Positions 1 through 8,045 of a DNA stretch of 64,000 nt are shown here, piece by piece. The stretch is from positions 1 to 64,000 of the forward strand of contig JAHBVK010000018.1 of NCBI GenBank assembly GCA_019637555.1, written 5' to 3'. This DNA is from Anaerolineae bacterium. Lineage in GTDB: Bacteria > Chloroflexota > Anaerolineae > Aggregatilineales > UBA2796. The first letter of the stretch is position 1. Each line of letters begins with the position of its first letter. Under the pieces are notes generated by a model. That model worked only from the letters and a program-made list of their open reading frames with translations. It did no database searches and had not been told where the DNA came from. The position numbers were made by a program, and so were the translations under genes.

Positions 1-54
1 ATGAAAGGTCTACGCAGCGGTCGCATCCCGCCGGGGTTGATGGGCGGACGGTAG
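1..54 (+). CDS. ffh: Probable 3' end of signal recognition particle protein Ffh (partial)
   Basis: Only the last 17 codons of an open frame entering from the left are visible, ending in a Gly/Met/Arg-rich tail (IPPGLMGGR then TAG). A Met/Gly-rich basic tail is typical of the Ffh M domain, and ffh stands directly before rpsP-khpA-rimM in many bacteria, which is the order found here after the insert. A clean intrinsic terminator follows 20 bases downstream, so a gene does end here. The identification rests on gene order and tail composition only; the catalytic GTPase part lies outside the window. Confidence 0.4.
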   Translation: MKGLRSGRIPPGLMGGR

Positions 55-74
55 TATTCGACTGTAGAAATGAG

Positions 75-110
75 ACAGCGCCAAGATCATACTTTGGCGC
101 TGTTTATTTG
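75..110 (+). terminator. Intrinsic terminator after the ffh-like tail
   Basis: A 10-bp perfect stem (ACAGCGCCAA at 75-84 with TTGGCGCTGT at 94-103), 9-base loop, followed by TTTATTTG. It closes the upstream transcription unit and separates it from the AT-rich insert that follows. Confidence 0.8.
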
Positions 111-234
111 TTGTTGTGAGAAACACTACTGTTGCTTGAAAGTACTTTAGATAGCGGTTCACAGTAGAAATTCACCTAGAATTCTAGTTCGCTGCGTATT
201 CTAAATCATTAGTTTTTTGCAGGTAGGAAGATCT

Positions 235-1671
235 ATGGATGAATTCACTCACGCGGGTACATGGTATTTGCCTTCTTTGCCATCAAACACAGTTGGTGGA
301 ACCCTTTCATTTAATCCCCAAAACGGCGCGCGCTTGGATTTAACAGGCGATTTCTTCGTTCCCGTAGAACATATATCGAGTATTGAAGGCGTTTGGACGC
401 AATCGGTAGGTATGTTTTCGGAAATTAATGTGGTGTGGGGACACACGGAACACGGTCGCGCAGCAACTCTATTTAATTGCAGAGCACTAACTAGGCTGAG
501 GGCAATAGGTCATGACGGAGCGACGTTTCAAGTAGGAATCGTAATGATTGGCTGTCATTTCAAGAGTTTAGATGACGCAGTGTTCAATTATGTTCGATTA
601 CGCTTAGTAAATTTGCCTTTGTGGTTTGGCTTCTCCGCCTCCAATTACGAAGTTCAGCACACATTCGAATCTGATCACACAAAGTGGACTACAACATATC
701 GGATGACCAAGGCTGTAACAATCGAATTAGAGACTTTTAGCTTAACATTCCTTAGTGGGTTTGACCGAAATAGGTCGAACAATACTATACCTACTTATTT
801 TGTCGAATTGATTCCTCAAGCGCCACTGCCATTTGTCGAATTGGAAGCAAAATTAATACGTCCATTGCAGGATTTTCTAAGTTTGGCAACTGATAAGGCA
901 TCTACACCAATTGCTATAGACACTCGCAGTGAGAGTTGCGTACCAGATGGAGGTACGATATTAACACCAATTCACCTATATTTTGTCGCTAAGGGTGCAA
1001 ATATCAAATATGAGGAGCCTCGTTTCTTACAAAACATTCCGTTTAGTTATGAAGTTGTCAAAGAGAATTTGAACTTATATCTTTCTAACTGGTATCGGAA
1101 AATTGAATGGCTACGGACAGCAATTGATTTATACACTGGACTTTACTATCTACCTTCCGTATATAGTCATTTAGAATTCTTAACCTTATCGCAAGCAATT
1201 GAAACATACCATCGAAGAAAATTTGATGGAAAATATATGCCACCAGAGAAATACCAGAAAGTATTCCAAAAGCTGCTTGATGCAGTTCCAGATGAGCTTG
1301 AAGACAGTCACCGCCAAAGCCTAATATCGAGACTACGATTTGCAAACGAATATTCTTTGCGTAAACGAATCACCTTGATACTTCGAGAAAATCTGGCGGT
1401 ATATCAGTCAATTGTAGACGCCTTGGTTGGTAATAAGGCTCTATTTGTTTCTCGATTGGTGGATACTCGAAATTATCTTACGCATTATTCGGAAGAACCG
1501 GGCGAACATACTATCTTCGACGAAGCCGAGCAAAAGAATTTTGCCGAACAAATGAAACTTGTACTTCAACTCTGCTTTTATTCAGAGATTGGGTTCGATG
1601 CAACCCTAGTGAATGATGCAATGAAAGACGATTGGAGATTTCAAAAATTCACAAAAAGCCAGAGTAAGTAG
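235..1671 (+). CDS. ApeA-like HEPN-domain protein, putative anti-phage RNase
   Basis: 478 aa from ATG 235, which has AGGAAG 4-9 bases upstream; a TTG at 217 would add six residues. The N-terminal half is beta-rich and resembles the ApeA N-terminal domain; the C-terminal part (about 300-470) is helical and carries a HEPN active-site motif R-X4-H (R412-N-Y-L-T-H417). Known ApeA/HEPN proteins are abortive-infection ribonucleases that cleave RNA, often tRNA, when a phage trigger is sensed. The gene stands alone between the probable ffh end and rpsP, in DNA clearly more AT-rich than its neighbours, and is followed by a small membrane gene on the other strand, which suggests acquisition by transfer. 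A 12-bp perfect palindrome (CTAGAATTCTAG, 176-187) lies in its leader. Family assignment is by motif and overall pattern; the RNase role is inferred. Confidence 0.68.
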   Translation: MDEFTHAGTWYLPSLPSNTVGGTLSFNPQNGARLDLTGDFFVPVEHISSIEGVWTQSVGMFSEINVVWGHTEHGRAATLFNCRALTRLRAIGHDGATFQVGIVMIGCHFKSLDDAVFNYVRLRLVNLPLWFGFSASNYEVQHTFESDHTKWTTTYRMTKAVTIELETFSLTFLSGFDRNRSNNTIPTYFVELIPQAPLPFVELEAKLIRPLQDFLSLATDKASTPIAIDTRSESCVPDGGTILTPIHLYFVAKGANIKYEEPRFLQNIPFSYEVVKENLNLYLSNWYRKIEWLRTAIDLYTGLYYLPSVYSHLEFLTLSQAIETYHRRKFDGKYMPPEKYQKVFQKLLDAVPDELEDSHRQSLISRLRFANEYSLRKRITLILRENLAVYQSIVDALVGNKALFVSRLVDTRNYLTHYSEEPGEHTIFDEAEQKNFAEQMKLVLQLCFYSEIGFDATLVNDAMKDDWRFQKFTKSQSK

Positions 1672-1706
1672 GCTTGCAAAAGTGTTATAGCTACTTGGCA
1701 TTGTAC

Positions 1707-2054
1707 TTATGCGCTTTCGCCCGAATCATTATCTGACTCACGACCTCGCAAAAACGAGCCGTAAACTGCGCCAACTGCTATTGATATTCCTGAGATAGCG
1801 AAAAAGACCATTCCAAATTCCTCAAGGGTGGGTATGGCGCTGATCGCAAATGCTGCTAAACAGGAACCGCTAAATGTTACATATGTCAGACCCCAAAGAA
1901 CGGCGACTTCGCCCGTAAAGCGTAGCGTCTTTCGACCAGACCACGTACGCGCGGTCATTGTGATTTCTTTGCGCCTAATAACCTGAATGCCACCATAGAG
2001 CATGAGGCACATGTTCGCTAAGATGATTAGTCCAAAACAATTGGGAACAGGCAT
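1707..2054 (-). CDS. Small hypothetical membrane protein
   Basis: 115 aa with three hydrophobic segments (about 7-26, 46-70 and 78-100) and a charged hydrophilic C-terminus rich in Asp, Glu and Ser. No family is recognised. It lies in the same AT-rich stretch as the ApeA-like gene, convergent with it, with 35 bases between their stop codons. The ribosome binding site upstream of the ATG is weak (GGTAAAG). It may be cargo that arrived with the HEPN gene; whether it works with it is unknown. Confidence 0.5.
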   Translation of the reverse strand: MPVPNCFGLIILANMCLMLYGGIQVIRRKEITMTARTWSGRKTLRFTGEVAVLWGLTYVTFSGSCLAAFAISAIPTLEEFGMVFFAISGISIAVGAVYGSFLRGRESDNDSGESA

Positions 2055-2173
2055 ACTTTACCAACTGACAACGTTATGTTTGCCACGTCGTGTTAGTTGA
2101 GAGACTATTTTCATTATATTGGGATAGCTTTTGGGACTAGCTTTGAAATTGGGAGTTTGGTGGGAACAAGTTG

Positions 2174-2503
2174 ATGATTAGCACGATTGATATAGCTCAC
2201 CTAGAATCCGCCAAACGCGGCGATCAGCAGCAGTTCAGCGAACTGATCGAACCGTACCGCCGACCATTGCAGGCGTATTGCTATCGGCTGCCCGGATCGC
2301 TGCAAGAGGTGAGCAGGCGAAAAGTCAGGCGATCAGGAAACGGACTTCTCAGCGCGCGCATTATCTGGTATGCTTTTCCGTCGCCGATTGAAGTCCGTCA
2401 GGCATCCAAGACAATAGTCCTGATAAGGCAGTTTATCGGAAGTAACACGTTTTTGAGCCTATTCGGGGTCGGTTTTGCGTGCTCCTCACACGTCCTCCGC
2501 TGA
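2174..2503 (+). pseudogene. ECF sigma factor remnant (sigma-70 region 2.1 only)
   Basis: The first ~45 codons (2174-2308) read like the start of an ECF sigma factor of the SigJ/SigX5 type: an ESAKRGDQQQFSEL stretch, then EPYRR and a YCYRLPGSLQ stretch, all typical of region 2.1. After GSLQE the frame continues with unrelated basic sequence to a stop at 2503, and neither region 2.4 nor region 4 follows. A full family member is roughly 170-330 aa. It is therefore a truncated gene whose 3' part has been replaced, marking a recombination junction near 2308 at the right side of the insert between ffh and rpsP. Any product would lack DNA recognition. Confidence 0.65.
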
Positions 2504-2561
2504 CCCGATAACGTTAGTTAACTAGACAAAATCGCAAGCAACAAGGAGCATCGCTCAGATC

Positions 2562-2954
2562 ATGGTTCGCATTCGTTTACGCCGTCAAGGTTTGAAAAGA
2601 CAGCCCATTTATCGTGTCGTGATCACCGACAGAGAAGCACCGCGCAACGGCAGCTTCATCGAGATCGTCGGTCAGTACAATCCGCGCACCGAGCCGATGC
2701 AGTTCGACATCGATGAGAATCGCGTGTTGTACTGGTTGAGCGTCGGCGCCCAGCCCAGCGAAAGCGTTGCCAAGCTGCTGAACAAGTTCGGCACTGCTGC
2801 CCGCTTCGAGCGTTTGAAGAAGGGTGAGGCGACCATCGAAGCACTGGCGGAAGAAGCTAATCAGGCGAAACTGGCTGCTGGTCCACAGAGCCTGAAGACC
2901 CGCCGTGAGGCACCTGCTTCCGGTACTGGAACCTTCAAGCCGAAGGAAAAGTAA
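2562..2954 (+). CDS. rpsP: 30S ribosomal protein S16, with C-terminal extension
   Basis: 130 aa. Residues 1-80 show the S16 core (MVRIRLRRQGLKR start, YRVV, D/R-rich GxFIEIVGQYNP, LYWLSVGAQPS). Most S16 proteins are 75-90 aa; the last ~45 residues form an Ala/Lys/Glu-rich tail as seen in several deep-branching phyla. S16 is a primary binder that helps fold the 5' and central domains of 16S rRNA. AAGGAG at 2543-2548 precedes the ATG at a rather long spacing of 13. First gene of the rpsP-khpA-rimM operon. Confidence 0.97.
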   Translation: MVRIRLRRQGLKRQPIYRVVITDREAPRNGSFIEIVGQYNPRTEPMQFDIDENRVLYWLSVGAQPSESVAKLLNKFGTAARFERLKKGEATIEALAEEANQAKLAAGPQSLKTRREAPASGTGTFKPKEK

Positions 2955-2979
2955 TCTCTCTACTGCTTTACTATTTCAG

Positions 2980-3015
2980 CCCGGAGCTTGAGCAAAGTTC
3001 CGGGTTTAGCTTTTG
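2980..3015 (+). terminator. Intercistronic hairpin between rpsP and khpA (attenuator-like)
   Basis: CCCGGAGCTT (2980-2989) pairs with AAGTTCCGGG (2995-3004), ten pairs including one G-T, loop of five, followed by TTTAGCTTTT. It has the form of an intrinsic terminator but sits inside an operon, so it probably lets only part of the transcripts continue into khpA-rimM, giving more S16 than assembly factors. Confidence 0.55.
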
Positions 3016-3028
3016 AAGCGAGGCTGAA

Positions 3029-3256
3029 ATGAAAGAACTTGTTGAATACGTCGCCAAGTCGCTGGTAGATGATCCTGATGCGGTGCAGATCGATGAGCGA
3101 TCCGGACGCACCACGACCACTTATATTCTGCACGTCGCGCAGGGTGATGCTGGTCGTGTGATCGGCAAGGCGGGACGCGTCGCCAACGCGATCCGTACAC
3201 TGCTGCGTGCTACCAGCGTGCAGGACAATCGCCGTTACCAGCTAGAGATCGACTAA
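3029..3256 (+). CDS. khpA: KhpA, KH-domain RNA-binding protein
   Basis: 75 aa, a single type II KH domain with the RNA-binding GxxG loop GKAG at 46-49 preceded by VI and followed by RVANAIR. KhpA usually pairs with KhpB/Jag as an RNA chaperone that affects cell elongation and division in Gram-positives. Its place between rpsP and rimM is the conserved one. GAGG lies 5-8 bases before the ATG. The length matches the family. Confidence 0.93.
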   Translation: MKELVEYVAKSLVDDPDAVQIDERSGRTTTTYILHVAQGDAGRVIGKAGRVANAIRTLLRATSVQDNRRYQLEID

Positions 3257-3272
3257 TTGCGTCAGGCGCTGC

Positions 3273-3827
3273 ATGGCTGAGACTCCCAAGTATCTTCAGA
3301 TCGCTAAAGTATTGAAGCCTCATGGCATTCGCGGCGATGTGCGCGTGCAAGTGCTGACGGGCTATCCCGAACGCATGATCGATCTGGAAAAAGTATTCAT
3401 CGGTCCTGCGCCGGAAAGCTACCGCGCTAGCAAGCAAGATTTATCCCGCTACCAGATCACCCGCGCTGCCCGCGACAAAAACAATCAGTGGTTGATCCAC
3501 CTGAAGGGGATCGATGACCGCGATGCCGCCGAGCCACTGCGCGATATGTATGTATTCGTCGCCATCGAAGATGCCGTGCCGCTGGAAGAAAACGAATACT
3601 ACCTGTTCCAGTTGGTCGGTTTGCAGGTGCAGACCACTGAAGGTGAAGCGTTGGGCAAACTCACTGATGTGATGGAAACGGGCGCAAACGACGTATTCAT
3701 CGTCAAGGGCGAAGCATACGGTGAGGTGCTGATCCCCGTGATCGACGGCGTGATCCAGAACGTTGATCTGGAAGCGCAGATCGTCACCGTCGCGCTGCCG
3801 GATGGTCTGCTCTCACCGGAAGAATGA
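3273..3827 (+). CDS. rimM: 16S rRNA processing protein RimM
   Basis: 184 aa. N-terminal RimM domain (about 7-95, with KVLKPHGIRGDVRV) followed by a PRC-barrel (about 105-180, ending VALPDGLLS). RimM binds S19 and assists maturation of the 30S head. It is 16 bases after khpA. The usual next genes trmD and rplS are not here: rimM is followed by an independent promoter and a mechanosensitive channel. Confidence 0.95.
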   Translation: MAETPKYLQIAKVLKPHGIRGDVRVQVLTGYPERMIDLEKVFIGPAPESYRASKQDLSRYQITRAARDKNNQWLIHLKGIDDRDAAEPLRDMYVFVAIEDAVPLEENEYYLFQLVGLQVQTTEGEALGKLTDVMETGANDVFIVKGEAYGEVLIPVIDGVIQNVDLEAQIVTVALPDGLLSPEE

Positions 3828-3887
3828 CAGCGGCGCCTTGTCCGCTATTTTTGTGCTCCGGTAACCTGCTGCTTGTCCATTTGTGCT

Positions 3888-3896
3888 TGCTATAAT
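3888..3896 (+). promoter_or_regulatory. Extended -10 promoter for the MscS-methyltransferase unit
   Basis: TGCTATAAT, a consensus -10 with the TGn extension, 50 bases before the MscS ATG and just after rimM. No good -35 is seen at 16-18 bases, which is usual for extended -10 promoters. The gene itself has a strong GGGGGTGAGGAAG ribosome binding region. Confidence 0.5.
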
Positions 3897-3947
3897 CTGC
3901 CTCCTCCACCTATCATTAATGGCGCGTATAGGGGGTGAGGAAGCCAT

Positions 3948-4601
3948 ATGCCACAAATTCCCGATCTCAATCCAATTGTCAGTTACATCGTCACGGTTAT
4001 CATTCCCGGCATCATCGGTGCATTGCTGGCGCTGGTCGTAGGGAATTGGACGCTGCAACTTATCGTGCGAATTATCGCTGCTGGCGCTGTTCGCAGTCGC
4101 GTCAAACCCGCGTTAATCGATCTGATCAAGGCGGCGCTGACAACCGTCGGTTGGATCTTGATCTTAGCGGCGGTGCTGCAAACACTAGGCATGAGCGAGA
4201 TCGCCATCGCGCTGGGCGGTACGATCAGCCTTGTCGCGCTCGGTCTTTCCACGGCTGCATCTGGCAATCTGGGCGACATCATCGCGGGCATTTTCCTTGC
4301 CTCCGATCCCGATTTCAGTACGGGCTACGTGATCTCGATGGGACCCAAGGATGACAAACTGATCGGCGTGATCGAGCGGATCGACTTGCGCAAGACGCGC
4401 ATCCGCACACCGGATGGTCGATTGCATGTGGTCCCCAACAAGCAGATCGAGAGCAGCATCTGGGTACTGGAAGCACGCCCGACGGTGAACACGCAAGCGC
4501 CGATGGGTCCGGCACTGCCGAACCTGCAAAATCTATTGCCGCGCCGCCGTCCCCGTCCTGATGATGTAGATAACGATAATGAACCCAAAGCGGAAGGTTA
4601 G
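3948..4601 (+). CDS. MscS-family small-conductance mechanosensitive channel
   Basis: 217 aa. Three transmembrane helices (about 9-34, 52-78, 82-115); the third is the Gly/Ala-rich pore helix (ALGLSTAASGNLGDIIAG) typical of MscS, followed by the beta domain (about 118-170, ending in VPNKQIESS). These channels open under membrane tension to release solutes on osmotic downshock. It is shorter than E. coli MscS (286 aa) and lacks most of the C-terminal alpha/beta cage, having a short charged tail instead. The downstream methyltransferase follows within ten bases, so the two are co-transcribed. Confidence 0.85.
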   Translation: MPQIPDLNPIVSYIVTVIIPGIIGALLALVVGNWTLQLIVRIIAAGAVRSRVKPALIDLIKAALTTVGWILILAAVLQTLGMSEIAIALGGTISLVALGLSTAASGNLGDIIAGIFLASDPDFSTGYVISMGPKDDKLIGVIERIDLRKTRIRTPDGRLHVVPNKQIESSIWVLEARPTVNTQAPMGPALPNLQNLLPRRRPRPDDVDNDNEPKAEG

Positions 4602-4609
4602 GAGTGAGG

Positions 4610-5320
4610 GTGGCACTTTCTCTAGATCGGCAAAACGCCTACCGCGCTCTATATCGCCAGCGCCATCCAAATTGGCAACCTGCTACTGACGTGTATGAGG
4701 AACAGATTCGCGCGGCGCTGCGTCCGGGAATGCACATCCTCGATCTGGGTTGTGGACGAGGTGGCGTGTTGGAGCAGTTAGGCGAAGTCGTAGAGCATCC
4801 CTTCGGACTCGATCCCGATCTGATCTCGCTGCGTGAACATCGGTTGCCGACGCTGCCGCGCGCACAAGCATTGGCAGATCATCTGCCGCTGCGCGATCGG
4901 AGTTTTGACCTAATTGTCTGTAGCTGGGTATTCGAGCACCTCACCGATCCGACAAAGGTGTTCCGCGAACTGCGTCGCGTGCTCACACCGTCGGGTAAAG
5001 TGATCTTCCTGACGCCCAACAAGACCAGCTTGATCGCATGGCTGAACAGGCTCTTGAAACCGCTGCAAAGCGTGCTGGTAAAGCGGGTATATGGGCGCGA
5101 GGAAGCAGATACATTCCCGATCAGCTATCGTGCCAATACGCAAAGCGACCTGATGCAACTGGCAGCACAAACGGGATTTCGCTGCGATGTCCTGCGCGGT
5201 ATCGCTGATCCATCATATCTGGCATTCACGCCGCTGCTGTTTCGTTTTAGCAGCTTCGTTGCCCAATTTACGCCACCCGTGCATCTGGTTGGTGTATTTT
5301 CGTCTGACTCCGCTGTCTGA
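4610..5320 (+). CDS. Class I SAM-dependent methyltransferase
   Basis: 236 aa from GTG 4610, chosen because AGGAG (4600-4604) is five bases upstream; GTG 4604 would overlap that site. Motif I is LDLGCGRG (about 44-51), an acidic D after the second strand, then the core FDLIVCSWVFEHLTDP typical of the Methyltransf_11/UbiE-like group and a PxGKVIFLTPN strand. The substrate cannot be told from sequence; similar proteins act on quinone or lipid precursors and on sugars. It is convergent with the flavoprotein gene, with 17 bases between them. Confidence 0.8.
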   Translation: MALSLDRQNAYRALYRQRHPNWQPATDVYEEQIRAALRPGMHILDLGCGRGGVLEQLGEVVEHPFGLDPDLISLREHRLPTLPRAQALADHLPLRDRSFDLIVCSWVFEHLTDPTKVFRELRRVLTPSGKVIFLTPNKTSLIAWLNRLLKPLQSVLVKRVYGREEADTFPISYRANTQSDLMQLAAQTGFRCDVLRGIADPSYLAFTPLLFRFSSFVAQFTPPVHLVGVFSSDSAV

Positions 5321-5337
5321 GTCTACCGTTATACGCA

Positions 5338-6243
5338 CTAGGATTCGTTATAGAATGCCTGGTGCGCTAGCTCATAATTGATGAATGCCGCCGCTGCCGC
5401 CCCTCTGGAAGCGGCGAATATTACCTGCTGCATACCAGACATCAGATCACCCGCGGCAAAGACTCCGTCAACGCTCGTTTTGCCCTTGTCGTCAACGACA
5501 ACGTGTCCATTTTCCGTCAGTGCACAACCTAGTTTTGCAGGTAACAGCGAATGCTGTTGTTGTGCAGGGCGCATGAAGATGGCTTCTCGCGGCAAGAAGC
5601 TACCATCGGTAAATCTAACCCCCTTTAGCAACCTCTCCTCGTGTTCCAAGCGCAGGATCGGCGTCTCGACAACGTTGATTCCAAGGCGATCAAGCTGATT
5701 TAGCTCGCTGCTGCCGATCTCTGAATTGCCGTTGGTGCAGATCGCGATATTGCTGCTCAAGCTGTGTAGTAACATCGCAAAATGAATGGCTGCGTCGCCA
5801 TTCGCCACGATTGCAATTGCCTTATCTTTTACTTCCCAGCCATGACAATAGGGGCAGTGGAATACGCTTCGAGCAAATAATTCCTCAATTCCTTCAATGG
5901 GAGGAAGGATGTCCTTCACGCCGGTTGCAAACAGAACGTATCGGGCTGAGGCGGTTGAGCCGTCCTGCAATTGCACTGTGAAAGTACCGTTGTCGTGCGC
6001 AATATTTATAGCTTCTTGGGCGCGCAATTCCACCGTCGGATAAGGCACAAGTTGTTCACGGGCGATCTGCAAAAGCTCATGCGGGTGAATCCCGTCACGG
6101 GAAAATAGATTGTGCGCGCCTGTTGACCTAGCATTACGCGGACGCTGACCATCCAAGATCAGAACAGAGCGCCGAAACCGCCCCAAACTAAGTGCCGCGC
6201 TTAATCCCGCTGGACCAGCGCCAATAATAACGACATCGAACAT
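5338..6243 (-). CDS. Thioredoxin reductase-like FAD/NAD(P) disulfide oxidoreductase
   Basis: 301 aa from the ATG at 6243, which has AAGGAG at a good distance; an upstream in-frame start at 6285 would add 14 residues before the FAD-binding strand. GAGPAGLSAA (8-17) binds FAD, a C-P-Y-C pair (130-133) is followed by HGWE, an NAD(P)-binding strand lies near 145-165 and an AAGDL FAD motif near the end. HCPYCHGWE is characteristic of the branch of low-molecular-weight reductases that includes GliT-type disulfide oxidases, rather than strict thioredoxin reductases (CATC). No thioredoxin gene is adjacent, so the partner substrate is unknown. Confidence 0.85.
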   Translation of the reverse strand: MFDVVIIGAGPAGLSAALSLGRFRRSVLILDGQRPRNARSTGAHNLFSRDGIHPHELLQIAREQLVPYPTVELRAQEAINIAHDNGTFTVQLQDGSTASARYVLFATGVKDILPPIEGIEELFARSVFHCPYCHGWEVKDKAIAIVANGDAAIHFAMLLHSLSSNIAICTNGNSEIGSSELNQLDRLGINVVETPILRLEHEERLLKGVRFTDGSFLPREAIFMRPAQQQHSLLPAKLGCALTENGHVVVDDKGKTSVDGVFAAGDLMSGMQQVIFAASRGAAAAAFINYELAHQAFYNES

Positions 6244-6391
6244 TGCAGGCTCCTTGTATATAGAATGGATGATACATTGTATCAACTAGAGAACATCAAG
6301 TGAAATTTCCTTACTTCGACGAACTGGAGCTACACCGAAGTAGGTTCGGCAGGTACAATGATTTGCATCATCACTGGCAAAGGATGTGATT

Positions 6392-6931
6392 ATGTTAAAG
6401 GGTGAGCGCGTCGCTCTGCGCGCAGTTGAACGCGACGACTTACAAAAACTGCATGAGTTGGAAGCCCAGAACGTCGACATTGAAGTGATCGCTGGCGGTG
6501 TGTGGTTTCCCAAGCCGTTGACAGCGTGGGAAAAAGATCACGAGCGATGGACAGGCAGCGACAATGTCATGTGGTTCATCATCGAGGTCGATAGTCAGGT
6601 CATTGGAAGTGCAGATCTGCATAACATCAGCCGTCATGATAGTACAGCAGAGTTAGGCATTGGCATCTATCCGCCGGAATATCTGGGCAAGGGCTACGGA
6701 CAAGAAGCGATCCGGTTGCTCTGCGATTACGCTTTCCGCATCCAAAATTTCCATCGGTTGTGGCTAGAAACGTTCAGCACGAACGAGCGTGCCCTGAAAT
6801 CCTATCTGGCTTGCGGCTTTGTTGAAGAAGGTCGGCTGCGTCAGCATGCCTGGGTTGATGGGCAGTACGTCGATATGGTTGTGATGGGTTTGCTGCGCTC
6901 GGAATGGCAGCAGCGCAAGGTTCAAAGTTAA
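6392..6931 (+). CDS. GNAT-family N-acetyltransferase (RimJ/RimL type)
   Basis: 179 aa. ATG 6392 follows AAAGGA; a GTG at 6386 is the alternative. The fold signature of Acetyltransf_3 is complete: LKGERVALRAVERDD at the start, acetyl-CoA loop YLGKGYGQEA (about 94-103), and LETFSTNERALKSYLACGFVEEGRLRQ, as in RimJ/RimL and ribosomal-protein or antibiotic acetyltransferases. The target is not predictable. The next gene starts 22 bases downstream. Confidence 0.85.
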   Translation: MLKGERVALRAVERDDLQKLHELEAQNVDIEVIAGGVWFPKPLTAWEKDHERWTGSDNVMWFIIEVDSQVIGSADLHNISRHDSTAELGIGIYPPEYLGKGYGQEAIRLLCDYAFRIQNFHRLWLETFSTNERALKSYLACGFVEEGRLRQHAWVDGQYVDMVVMGLLRSEWQQRKVQS

Positions 6932-6952
6932 CGTTAGCAAAGGATACACAGA

Positions 6953-8035
6953 GTGAAACGGCGGGCATTTCTTGGCGGATCGTTGGTCTTTCTAGGCGGT
7001 GTGATCGCAGGCTGCCGTCCCACAGATACCGTACCGCCAACGGTCTATGCACCCGGTAGTACCCTGCCTCCGACAGCCGTGCCACCAACGCCGATCCCTG
7101 CTACTGCCGTGCAATTGCCTCCGATCCCCGATGCTGTACCAATCACACCGCTGAAAGACCTGTACTACACAGGCTATCGCGGCGTCCCCGAAGCGGAAGA
7201 TGTCGCTAATTGGTCGCTCAAGATCGATGGTTTAGTCGATCACGAACTTGAGTTGACGATGGAGGATATCAAGGCGATGCCCGTCATCGAAGAGATGCGT
7301 ACACTGTGCTGCATTAGTAATCCTGTCGGCGGTGCGCTGATCGGCAACATTGTGTGGACGGGCGTAGAACTCGCGCCGATCCTCAAGATGGTGGGCGTAA
7401 GCGAAAAAGCGGCATACGTCCATTTTGAAGCTGCCGATGGCTACACCACATCTTTAACTGTTGACCGGCTGACTCAGGATGGTGTGGTGCTGGCGTATCT
7501 TGCTAACGGAGAGCCACTGCCCCCCAGTCACGGCTATCCACTGCGTATCCTTATCCCCGGCTTGTACGGGCAGAAGCAGCCCAAATATATCACGCGGATT
7601 CACTTTGCGGATGAGGACAAACTCGGTTACTGGGAGCAGGAGTTTCGCGGCTGGTCGAACATCGCCAAAGTGAACACTATCTCGCAGATCCGAGAACCAT
7701 CTAAGGATATTCCCTACACCACGCCGATTCGCTTGGCGGGATTCGCCTTCGCCGGACATGAGCAGATCACCAAGATCGAGATTGCGATCCGCACCGATAA
7801 AGCTGATCCGCGCGAATGGATGGCGGTGAATATGATCGAGCCGCCGAGTCCGCGCGTGTGGACGTGGTGGACATACGATTGGTCACCACCTGCACCGGGA
7901 CTCTACCGGATCGCGGTGCGCGCATCAGACGACACAGGATTCACTCAGGCTCAGGAAGCGGGCACGAGCATGTTTGCGGGCGCATTCCCTAGTGGGACAG
8001 GCGCGATTCAGGAGATCAATTTGCTGCTGAAGTGA
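6953..8035 (+). CDS. Exported molybdopterin oxidoreductase (sulfite-oxidase/YedY family), Tat lipoprotein
   Basis: 360 aa from GTG 6953 (AAAGGA upstream). The N-terminus has KRRAFLGG, a Tat-like twin arginine, then a hydrophobic stretch and lipobox VIAG-C21, so it is probably exported folded and lipid-anchored. A Pro/Thr-rich linker (22-65) leads to the oxidoreductase molybdopterin-binding domain (about 80-245) with the likely Mo-ligating Cys120 in CCISNPVGG, followed by a Mo-co dimerisation-like domain (about 250-360). Family members reduce methionine sulfoxide or oxidise sulfite; the substrate here is unknown. A paralogue with the same CISNPVGG motif ends this window at 62997-64000. Confidence 0.85.
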   Translation: MKRRAFLGGSLVFLGGVIAGCRPTDTVPPTVYAPGSTLPPTAVPPTPIPATAVQLPPIPDAVPITPLKDLYYTGYRGVPEAEDVANWSLKIDGLVDHELELTMEDIKAMPVIEEMRTLCCISNPVGGALIGNIVWTGVELAPILKMVGVSEKAAYVHFEAADGYTTSLTVDRLTQDGVVLAYLANGEPLPPSHGYPLRILIPGLYGQKQPKYITRIHFADEDKLGYWEQEFRGWSNIAKVNTISQIREPSKDIPYTTPIRLAGFAFAGHEQITKIEIAIRTDKADPREWMAVNMIEPPSPRVWTWWTYDWSPPAPGLYRIAVRASDDTGFTQAQEAGTSMFAGAFPSGTGAIQEINLLLK

Positions 8036-8045
8036 AGAGCAAAAC

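Noticed and set aside
5187..5381. Frameshift at the methyltransferase end
   Set aside because: An overlapping frame runs on to 5381, but the first frame gives a normal length and the second shows no methyltransferase pattern.
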